DNA of 5,738 nt from an uncultured Carnobacterium sp. (lineage in GTDB: Bacteria > Bacillota > Bacilli > Lactobacillales > Aerococcaceae): the NCBI GenBank assembly GCA_937923125.1, contig CALALK010000035.1, positions 1-5,738 of the forward strand. Direction: 5' to 3'. Positions 1-5,048 of this stretch are shown here, piece by piece. Both the position numbers and the translations under genes were made by a program. Positions within the stretch are counted from its first letter, which is position 1. Each line of letters begins with the position of its first letter. Below the pieces are notes generated by a model that was not told the origin of the DNA, ran no database searches, and saw only the letters and a program-made list of their open reading frames with translations.

Positions 1-141
1 GAGTTTTTCTAGACCGTCAAATTGTGGAGCGAGTCCACATCCACTTGCTGTATTCACAATTAGTAGTAATTGTCCTTTATAGTCTTCTAGAGTAGTTACA
101 TCTCCACTGACTGTAGGGACTTCGATTTCATAAATTGACAT
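1..141 (-). CDS. gpx: Glutathione peroxidase family protein, N-terminal 47 residues (runs off left edge)
   Basis: This is a thiol peroxidase of the glutathione peroxidase fold, expected in the cytoplasm, where it would reduce hydrogen peroxide or organic hydroperoxides. Translated leftward from the ATG at 141-139, it opens with a short strand, then LLLIVNTASGCGLAPQF (residues 25-41) and GLEKL, the recognisable GPx active-site block. The peroxidatic residue is Cys35, encoded TGT, so this is a cysteine and not a selenocysteine enzyme. The family consensus after this cysteine is usually G-x-T; here it is G-L-A (Ala38), and the residue before it is Gly34 where Lys is common. An AAGGA site (148-152) sits 6 nt from the start. 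The start lies 16 nt after the stop of the HAD gene, so the two are probably co-transcribed. The remaining catalytic residues (Gln, Trp, Asn) would lie outside the window. Bacterial members often use thioredoxin rather than glutathione; the reductant cannot be told from this fragment. Confidence 0.9.
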   Translation of the reverse strand, partial: MSIYEIEVPTVSGDVTTLEDYKGQLLLIVNTASGCGLAPQFDGLEKL

Positions 142-157
142 TCATTTTCCTTCTTTC

Positions 158-925
158 TTAAATAAGGCCATAGTGTTTTAATCCGTTGATAATGCCGTTA
201 TCTGTGTTATCCGTTGTAATAAATTCTGCAATTTCCTTTAGAATTGGAAGAGCATTTCCCATTGCCACAGGATGCTGAACAGCTTGAAGCATTTCAATAT
301 CGTTTGGGCCGTCACCAAAGGCAAAGGTCTCAGCGTCTTCTTGGTTCAAATACTCTAAGAAGCGTTTGATTCCTTCTGCTTTTGAATTCCCTTTTGAAAT
401 CACATCGACTGAGTACGGTGTGTTACGAAGGAAATCAAGGTGGGGGAAGGCTTCCTTATATTTTTCTTCCGCTGGTGGAAGGCAGATGAAGAGCATCATG
501 TTAATCGGATGATTTTTATAAAAATCTTCTTTTAATGCAGGAGGATTCGTGTGAATAAATCCATAAGCATCTTTTGCCCCTTCGGAGGATGCTACAAGAT
601 AAAACTGTTCGTGATTATAAGCAGTGAGCCCGTAACCATCTTCTTTTACCATTTGATGGAATTTCTCCACCGTTTCAGTTGGAATTTGCGAAGAATAGAT
701 GATCTGTTCTTGATAAAGAACGACTTGCCCGTTCATAAAAATTCCTGAGTGGATATTGGCGCTCTCCATAATATCTCGTGTTTCAGCAGGAGAACGTCCT
801 GTTGCGATAAAGGGCTCATACCCATTGTCTTTTAGTGTTTGAATGGCTTCAGCTGTAGCAACGTCCACTTTTGACTCGCCGTTCAAGAGAGTTCCATCCA
901 AATCAAAAAATACAAAACCTTTCAT
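158..925 (-). CDS. Cof-type HAD-IIB family hydrolase (sugar-phosphate/nucleotide phosphatase-like)
   Basis: This is a cytoplasmic Mg2+-dependent phosphatase of the haloacid dehalogenase superfamily, 255 residues, a normal length for the Cof/YidA group. All four HAD motifs are present: motif I DLDGTLL with nucleophile Asp8 and acid/base Asp10; motif II ATGRS with Thr42; motif III Lys182 in NSKAEGI; motif IV GDGPNDIEML (204-213) with Asp205 and Asp209 for metal. The AMGNA block at 221-225 is also typical of this subfamily. Residues of about 85-185 form the C2-type cap that determines substrate. The substrate cannot be predicted; family members hydrolyse sugar phosphates, pyridoxal phosphate, FMN or similar compounds with broad specificity. 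The ATG at 925-923 is preceded by GGAG (minus strand, 936-933) at 7-nt spacing and by an extended -10 promoter. It appears to be the first gene of a leftward unit with the GPx gene. No truncation or missing catalytic residue was seen. Confidence 0.95.
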   Translation of the reverse strand: MKGFVFFDLDGTLLNGESKVDVATAEAIQTLKDNGYEPFIATGRSPAETRDIMESANIHSGIFMNGQVVLYQEQIIYSSQIPTETVEKFHQMVKEDGYGLTAYNHEQFYLVASSEGAKDAYGFIHTNPPALKEDFYKNHPINMMLFICLPPAEEKYKEAFPHLDFLRNTPYSVDVISKGNSKAEGIKRFLEYLNQEDAETFAFGDGPNDIEMLQAVQHPVAMGNALPILKEIAEFITTDNTDNGIINGLKHYGLI

Positions 926-955
926 TCCGTCACTCCATTCATTTTGTCTTTTTCT

Positions 956-964
956 ATTATACCA
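956..964 (-). promoter_or_regulatory. Extended -10 promoter of the HAD/GPx unit
   Basis: Read on the minus strand, the sequence is TGGTATAAT, a perfect TATAAT with the TGn extension. It lies about 30 nt upstream of the HAD start codon. At 17-bp spacing the -35 hexamer is only AATTAA, so the extended -10 probably carries recognition. Predicted transcription starts near 949, giving a short leader that includes the GGAG site. Confidence 0.7.
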
Positions 965-1038
965 TGTTTTGAAGGATTTTAATTGTAGTTCGAATTAAAA
1001 GCATTTCGCGTGAAAGAGTAGAAATATCGTAGTTTTTA

Positions 1039-1047
1039 TGTTAAAAT
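1039..1047 (+). promoter_or_regulatory. Extended -10 promoter of secG
   Basis: TGTTAAAAT matches an extended -10 (TGn plus TAAAAT, one mismatch to TATAAT). It lies 31 nt before the secG start codon and 17 nt before its Shine-Dalgarno site. No good -35 hexamer lies 16-18 bp upstream (TAGAAA at 17 bp). It is the best promoter candidate in the divergent intergenic region for rightward transcription. Confidence 0.55.
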
Positions 1048-1064
1048 TGAAAAGAATTTTAGTT

Positions 1065-1071
1065 AAGGAGG
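1065..1071 (+). promoter_or_regulatory. Strong ribosome binding site fixing the TTG start of secG
   Basis: AAGGAGG, a full match to the anti-Shine-Dalgarno sequence, is followed by 7 nt and then TTG at 1079. No in-frame ATG is nearby upstream, and the next in-frame Met (residue 9) would cut into the first membrane segment. This site therefore decides for the TTG start. Confidence 0.88.
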
Positions 1072-1078
1072 GAATCCT

Positions 1079-1309
1079 TTGTACAATTTGATTTTATCAC
1101 TGATGGTTGTGGTATGCGTATTATTAATTATTGTTGTTGCAATGCAACCTTCAAAAACAAATGCTGCGAATTTAACAGGTGGAGCAGAGCAATTATTCGG
1201 TAAACAAAAGGCACGTGGTTTTGAGGCATTCTTAATTCGCGTAACAGTTGTTTTAGGAACAATCTTCATGTTATTAGCATTTGCATTAGCATACATTTCA
1301 TCAAAATAA
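1079..1309 (+). CDS. secG: Preprotein translocase subunit SecG
   Basis: SecG is the small, non-essential subunit of the SecYEG protein-export channel in the cytoplasmic membrane; it assists SecA-driven translocation. The 76-residue product has the expected architecture: a first membrane segment (about residues 4-21), a polar loop, and a second membrane segment (about 52-73). The loop holds the family hallmark LTGGAEQLFGKQKARGFEAFL (split about residues 32-52), where the GGAEQLFG and KARGFE elements are conserved in Bacilli. The length is usual for Firmicutes. Translation starts at TTG. The gene ends with tandem TAATAA stops, followed 8 nt after the first stop codon by a hairpin with a T-tract. 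In Bacilli, secG is customarily followed by a carboxylesterase, rnr and smpB, exactly as here. Confidence 0.96.
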   Translation: MYNLILSLMVVVCVLLIIVVAMQPSKTNAANLTGGAEQLFGKQKARGFEAFLIRVTVVLGTIFMLLAFALAYISSK

Positions 1310-1310
1310 T
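1281..1310 (+). promoter_or_regulatory. Possible internal promoter for est-rnr-smpB within the 3' end of secG
   Basis: TTGCAT (1281-1286) and AATAAT (1305-1310) resemble -35 and -10 hexamers (4/6 and 5/6 matches to consensus) with an 18-bp spacer. Initiation would be near 1317, right at the base of the downstream hairpin, so the transcript would start with a 5' stem-loop. In AT-rich DNA such matches arise by chance; this is a candidate only. Confidence 0.3.
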
Positions 1311-1316
1311 AAATTT

Positions 1317-1360
1317 AAGTACAATTGTTCGGACATCCAACCAATTGTACTTTTTTATTT
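1317..1360 (+). terminator. Hairpin with T-tract between secG and est (probable partial terminator)
   Basis: AAGTACAATTG (1317-1327) is perfectly complementary to CAATTGTACTT (1342-1352), giving an 11-bp stem with a 14-nt loop. It is followed by TTTTATTT (1353-1360). The form is that of an intrinsic terminator, but only 3 of 11 pairs are G-C and the loop is large, so readthrough is likely. It could reduce transcription from secG into est-rnr-smpB. If the internal promoter just upstream is real, it could instead act as a 5' stabilising stem. Confidence 0.65.
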
Positions 1361-1370
1361 GGCAGATTAG

Positions 1371-1375
1371 AGGAG
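1371..1375 (+). promoter_or_regulatory. Ribosome binding site fixing the ATG start of est
   Basis: AGGAG lies 6 nt before the ATG at 1382 and just after the hairpin. It favours this ATG over an in-frame TTG at 1325, which sits inside the hairpin, has no Shine-Dalgarno site, and would add 19 residues unlike the family. Confidence 0.88.
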
Positions 1376-1381
1376 AGTATT

Positions 1382-2110
1382 ATGGAAGCACTATGGTTAA
1401 GAAAAGAAAGCAATACAAGAGCGGTGATTTTATTTCATGCTTATACAGGAACACCTGCGGATGTGAGAATGCTTGCGCAGTTTTTACATCGTCATGATTA
1501 TGCAGTCTATGTTCCAGTATTTTCTGGCCATGGAACTCCAGATGTGGAAGATATCTTAGCAAGTTCTCCTGAGGCTTGGTATGAAGATGCTAAACGTGCT
1601 GTTGACTTTGTTCGAGGACAAGGCTATCACACCATTAGTGCCTTTGGATTATCGATGGGCGGTATTATGGCGACTAAATTAGCAACCGAACATCTAGTGG
1701 AATATGCAGGGACATTTTGTTCGCCAGTATCTTCTGGGAATCCTCAGTTGCCAGGACTGTTGCAAAGTTTTATGATGTATGCGAAGGCGTCTTATAGAAA
1801 TGTAGGACGACCATTTGATGAAGCTGAAATGAAGGAAAAAGCACAAAAACAATTAGCACACATTCAATCATTTTCAAGAGACGTTGCTTCACATTTAGAC
1901 GAAGTGACAGGAAGTTTTTATATTGCACAAGGGGAACAAGATACACTTGTCGATCCAGAGTCATCCTTAGAATTAAAAGAGGGACTCATTAATGCGCAAG
2001 TGGAGTTACATTGGTATGAAGAAGCAGGGCATGTGATTACGGTAAGTCCTGTTAGAAAGGAATTCCAAGAGACTGTTCTCTCTTTTCTAAATCAACAAGA
2101 ATGGAGGTAA
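1382..2110 (+). CDS. est: Alpha/beta-hydrolase carboxylesterase (Est30/YvaK type)
   Basis: This is a cytoplasmic serine esterase that hydrolyses short-chain acyl esters in vitro in characterised relatives; its physiological substrate is not established. The 242-residue product matches the family length (Geobacillus Est30 is about this size). The catalytic triad can be read directly: nucleophile Ser91 in GLSMGG, Asp187 in QGEQDTLVD, and His217 in EEAGHVIT, close to the Ser94/Asp193/His223 positions known for Est30. HAYTGTPAD (19-27) corresponds to the HGFTGTP-like oxyanion-hole loop, with Ala replacing Gly. Residues of about 118-165 form the small cap region. There is no signal peptide. The gene's last codons contain the rnr Shine-Dalgarno site (GGAGG, 2103-2107), and its stop is 4 nt before the rnr start, which suggests translational coupling. 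Its conserved place between secG and rnr in Bacilli is customary, but the reason for it is unclear. Confidence 0.94.
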   Translation: MEALWLRKESNTRAVILFHAYTGTPADVRMLAQFLHRHDYAVYVPVFSGHGTPDVEDILASSPEAWYEDAKRAVDFVRGQGYHTISAFGLSMGGIMATKLATEHLVEYAGTFCSPVSSGNPQLPGLLQSFMMYAKASYRNVGRPFDEAEMKEKAQKQLAHIQSFSRDVASHLDEVTGSFYIAQGEQDTLVDPESSLELKEGLINAQVELHWYEEAGHVITVSPVRKEFQETVLSFLNQQEWR

Positions 2111-2114
2111 AGAA

Positions 2115-4409
2115 ATGAGACAATCATTAGAAGAAATCTTAATGGCTTTCTTTATGGAACATGAATCTGAAAGTTTTTTTGTTCAAGAAATTAGTGAGCA
2201 TTTCGGATTTACTGCTTCAAAGGACTTTAAGATTTTAGTGAAACAATTAGCTGACCTCGAAGATTCTGGAAAAATTGTATTAACACGACAAGGTAAATTT
2301 GGATTCAATCAAAAAAATCGTACGTTAGAAGGAACATTCCGATTAAACGATAAAGGGTTTGGTTTTGTAACGGTTGAAGAAGGCAAACCAGATATTTTTA
2401 TCCCAAGAACGGATGTCCATGGCGCTATGGATGGAGACACAGTTGCTATTCGTATCGTTCAAGAAGAAAATCCTTATAATGATAAAGCAGCTAGCGGAAC
2501 GATTGTGAAAATCATAGAACGCGCTGTGAAACAAGTGGTGGGGATTTATACACGTTACCCATCGAAGATTATGATGCAAACAGGCTATTGTGGCGAAATT
2601 GCAATAAAAGATTCTAAATTAAAGAAAACGAAATGTTATGTTACAAGAAAGGGATTAAACCCAGTTGACGGAACCGTCGTGATTGCCGAAGTGGATCATT
2701 ATGAAACAGAGCGTCACGAACTCGTCTTGAAGGCGCATATCGTCAAAGAAATCGGCTATAAAGACGCTGTCGGTATGGATATTTTAATGATTTTACATCA
2801 ATTAAAAATCCCAACAGTATTCCCAGACTCAGTATTAGAGGAAGCCAACCGTGTGAGTGAAACCATCTCACCGGAAGAACTTGAAGGGCGTGTGGATTTA
2901 CGCCAAGAATTAACCGTGACGATTGACGGTGCAGATGCCAAAGACTTAGATGATGCGGTAGCTCTTGTCAAACGTGAAGATGGAACTTTTGTCCTAACGG
3001 TATCTATCGCTGATGTTTCTTATTATGTAACGGAAAATTCCGAAATGGATAAGGAAGCATTTGAACGCGGAACGAGTGTATATTTAACAGACCGTGTTGT
3101 TCCAATGTTACCGCAACGATTATCAAACGGAATCTGCTCGCTTCATCCATATGAAGAGCGATTAACGTTAACAGCCCGCATGGAAATCGACCGTAGCGGA
3201 ACGATTTACCAGCATGAGATTTTCCCAAGTGTGATTCAATCGAACGAGCGATTAACGTATGATGAAGTGAACGTATTATTCAATACGAATGAAGCTTCTG
3301 AAAAAATCACTCCAGAGATTGAAGCAATGCTATGGAACATGAAGGAATTACATACGATTCTTGAGCGTAGACGTATGGAACGTGGAGCGATTGACTTTGA
3401 TACACAAGAAGCAAAAATTCTCGTGGATGAAAAAGGAGCGCCAACAGAAATCGTACTACGTGAACGTGGTGTAGCAGAGCGACTCATTGAGTCCTTTATG
3501 CTTGCGGCGAATGAAACAGTGGCTTCTCACTATGAACAATTGAAGGTACCATTTATCTATCGTGTTCACGAAAATCCAGATAGCGAAAAACTCCAACGAT
3601 TCTTAGAGTTTATTACAGCGTTTGGAATTACGATTAAAGGGAAGAACGATTCGATTACACCGAAGAAATTGCAAAAAGCATTAAGCGAGGTACGTGGTGA
3701 ACCGTATGAAGCGGTGGTATCGACGATGATGCTTCGTTCTATGAAGCAAGCTAAGTACGATATTACGCCAACAGGACACTATGGACTGGCAGCGGAAGAC
3801 TATACGCACTTCACTTCGCCAATTCGTCGTTATCCTGACTTGATCGTCCATCGTATGATTCGTCATTACGGAAAACGTCCAGGTCATTTATCGAAGAAAG
3901 AAGAAACGCTTCTGGAAGATAAATTACAACAAATTGCAGACCAATCATCTCGTATGGAACGACTTGCAGTACAGGCTGAACGCGATGTGAACGCATTGAA
4001 AAAAGCTGAATACATGCAAGATAAGGTTGGCGAGGAATTCGATGGTATCGTAAGCTCAGTGACAAAATTTGGAATGTTTGTCGAGTTAGCCAATACCGTA
4101 GAAGGATTAATTCATATTTCTCACTTGAAGCAAGACTACTTTAACTTTATTGAAAGCCATATGATTTTACTTGGGGAACGTACGGGTGTTAGTTACCGTA
4201 TCGGTGACCGTGTTCGTGTGAAATGTGTGAAAGTAGATGTGGAAGCTAGAGAAGTCGATTTCCTACTCGTAGAAGATGCAAAATTGGCCAAAACAGAACG
4301 TCCAAGAAAAGGCGAACGCTTTGATGAAAAGTCTTCTAAGAAGGGTAAAAAATCAAAAGGTCGCCAACGCTTTAAAAAAGCGATTAAAACGAAAAAGAAA
4401 AGACGCTAG
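2115..4409 (+). CDS. rnr: Ribonuclease R (3'-5' exoribonuclease)
   Basis: RNase R is a processive 3'-5' hydrolytic exoribonuclease that degrades structured RNA, defective rRNA and non-stop mRNA. The 764-residue product has the full domain set: N-terminal winged helix (about 1-65), two cold-shock OB domains (about 70-135 and 140-210), the RNB catalytic domain (about 255-590), an S1 domain (about 637-720, starting GEEFDGIVSSVTKFGMFVE) and a basic tail. The metal-binding aspartates are in TIDGADAKDLDDAV: Asp271, Asp277, Asp279 and Asp280, aligning with E. coli D272, D278, D280 and D281. Tyr323 in SVYLTDR and Arg571/Arg572 in FTSPIRRYPD match other active-site positions. The tail (721-764) holds 22 Lys/Arg in 44 residues and ends KKKRR, as in RNase R proteins that bind RNA or ribosomes. 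GGAGG at 2103-2107, inside the end of est, gives 7-nt spacing to the ATG. The gene is intact. RNase II is unlikely given the length, the helix-turn-helix domain and the Lys-rich tail. Confidence 0.98.
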   Translation: MRQSLEEILMAFFMEHESESFFVQEISEHFGFTASKDFKILVKQLADLEDSGKIVLTRQGKFGFNQKNRTLEGTFRLNDKGFGFVTVEEGKPDIFIPRTDVHGAMDGDTVAIRIVQEENPYNDKAASGTIVKIIERAVKQVVGIYTRYPSKIMMQTGYCGEIAIKDSKLKKTKCYVTRKGLNPVDGTVVIAEVDHYETERHELVLKAHIVKEIGYKDAVGMDILMILHQLKIPTVFPDSVLEEANRVSETISPEELEGRVDLRQELTVTIDGADAKDLDDAVALVKREDGTFVLTVSIADVSYYVTENSEMDKEAFERGTSVYLTDRVVPMLPQRLSNGICSLHPYEERLTLTARMEIDRSGTIYQHEIFPSVIQSNERLTYDEVNVLFNTNEASEKITPEIEAMLWNMKELHTILERRRMERGAIDFDTQEAKILVDEKGAPTEIVLRERGVAERLIESFMLAANETVASHYEQLKVPFIYRVHENPDSEKLQRFLEFITAFGITIKGKNDSITPKKLQKALSEVRGEPYEAVVSTMMLRSMKQAKYDITPTGHYGLAAEDYTHFTSPIRRYPDLIVHRMIRHYGKRPGHLSKKEETLLEDKLQQIADQSSRMERLAVQAERDVNALKKAEYMQDKVGEEFDGIVSSVTKFGMFVELANTVEGLIHISHLKQDYFNFIESHMILLGERTGVSYRIGDRVRVKCVKVDVEAREVDFLLVEDAKLAKTERPRKGERFDEKSSKKGKKSKGRQRFKKAIKTKKKRR

Positions 4410-4420
4410 GAGGTTCGTGA

Positions 4421-4885
4421 ATGCCTAAAGGAACGAACGATAAAGTGCTCGCACAAAATCGAAAAGCAAGTCATGACTATACCATTCTTGAAACGATTGA
4501 AGCTGGGATGGTCTTAACTGGAACAGAAATCAAATCGGTTCGTCAGGCACGTATCAATTTAAAAGATGGATACGTGAGCTTGAAGCAAGGAGAAGCTTTT
4601 CTTGTAGGTGTCCATATTAGCCCGTTTGAACAAGGGACACTGTTCAATCATGACCCATTAAGAACGAGAAAATTATTGCTTCATAAAAAGCAAATTAATT
4701 ATTTACTGGAGCAAGTAAAGCAAGCCGGAAATACGGTAGTGCCGCTGAAGGTCTACATTAAAAATGGCGTTGCAAAGTTGTTAATCGGAGTTGCGAAAGG
4801 GAAGAAAAATTACGATAAACGTGATGCCTTAAAGCAAAAGGATATGAAACGCGAAATCGATCGTGCAATGAAAGAGAGATATTAA
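4421..4885 (+). CDS. smpB: SsrA(tmRNA)-binding protein SmpB
   Basis: SmpB binds the tRNA-like domain of tmRNA and brings it to stalled ribosomes for trans-translation, which tags the unfinished protein for proteolysis and releases the ribosome. The 154 residues are the usual length. Conserved blocks are seen in order: NRKASHDY (13-20), [15 protein letters not shown] (25-39), NLKDGYV (46-52), HISPFEQG (65-72), [13 protein letters not shown] (77-89) and the C-terminal [15 protein letters not shown] (127-141). The basic tail normally forms a helix in the empty mRNA channel. Tyr131 stands where E. coli has His136; Tyr is common there in Bacilli, so this is not a defect. The Shine-Dalgarno AGGAGG (4408-4413) overlaps the TAG stop of rnr, with 7 nt to the ATG, so synthesis is probably coupled to RNase R, its partner in non-stop mRNA decay. 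The tmRNA gene is not seen downstream. Confidence 0.98.
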   Translation: MPKGTNDKVLAQNRKASHDYTILETIEAGMVLTGTEIKSVRQARINLKDGYVSLKQGEAFLVGVHISPFEQGTLFNHDPLRTRKLLLHKKQINYLLEQVKQAGNTVVPLKVYIKNGVAKLLIGVAKGKKNYDKRDALKQKDMKREIDRAMKERY

Positions 4886-4890
4886 AGGGA

Positions 4891-4919
4891 AAGGCTGGAC
4901 AAATGGTCCAGCCTTTTTT
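4891..4919 (+). terminator. Strong intrinsic terminator after smpB
   Basis: AAGGCTGGAC (4891-4900) pairs perfectly with GTCCAGCCTT (4906-4915) around a 5-nt loop, AAATG, and six T residues run from 4914 to 4919. The stem is GC-rich and lies 5 nt after the smpB stop codon. It most likely ends the secG/est-rnr-smpB transcript. Confidence 0.93.
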
Positions 4920-5021
4920 GCATACAAAAAAATAGTTCATTACCATATATGGTAATGAAATTTTTCAAAAAAGAATTTTGTTTCATATTCGTTTCACATT
5001 GGAGGTGCAAACTAATAGTAC
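4918..5021 (+). promoter_or_regulatory. Candidate promoters for the ABC permease gene (weak)
   Basis: Two weak options are visible in the 163-nt gap. TTGCAT (4918-4923), 17 bp, TACCAT (4941-4946) would place the 24-bp palindrome over the -10 and start site, a typical repressor position. TTCACA (4993-4998), 17 bp, TAGTAC (5016-5021) has a good -35 but a poor -10 and would give a leader of about 20 nt. Neither is convincing alone, but the strong terminator upstream implies that some promoter lies here. Confidence 0.3.
4936..4959. repeat. Perfect 24-bp palindrome upstream of the ABC permease gene
   Basis: TTCATTACCATA (4936-4947) is followed immediately by its exact reverse complement, TATGGTAATGAA (4948-4959). 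In DNA this has the two-fold symmetry of a dimeric regulator's operator. In RNA it would form a 10-bp stem with a TATA loop, followed by ATTTTT on the plus strand and CTATTTTTTT on the minus strand, so a weak bidirectional terminator is an alternative. It lies about 90 nt upstream of the permease start codon and 17 nt after the smpB terminator T-tract. Which role it has cannot be decided from the sequence. Confidence 0.85.
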
Positions 5022-5048
5022 AGAATAGGAAAGGAAGTGGGAGAGCAC

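Noticed and set aside
551..748. Plus-strand open frame of 65 codons opposite the HAD gene
   Set aside because: It lies antisense to the cap domain of an intact HAD phosphatase, with no ribosome site or recognisable content.
986..996. GTTCGAATT resembling a tRNA T-loop
   Set aside because: No acceptor, D or anticodon arms can be folded around it; it lies in an AT-rich promoter region.
1063..1296. Minus-strand open frame of 77 codons opposite secG
   Set aside because: It mirrors a well-supported secG, has low-complexity composition (Asn/Thr-rich) and has no ribosome site.
1325..1381. Upstream in-frame TTG extension of the esterase
   Set aside because: It would start within the terminator-like hairpin, has no Shine-Dalgarno site and adds 19 residues unlike the family. 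The ATG at 1382 has AGGAG at 6 nt.
3004..4093. Several minus-strand open frames of 68-84 codons opposite rnr
   Set aside because: All lie inside the strongly conserved rnr coding sequence and lack ribosome sites and family resemblance; they are codon-usage shadows.
4886..5048. Search for ssrA (tmRNA), often near smpB
   Set aside because: The gap is only 163 nt, shorter than a tmRNA, and holds a terminator and a palindrome; no tRNA-like ends or tag reading frame are visible.
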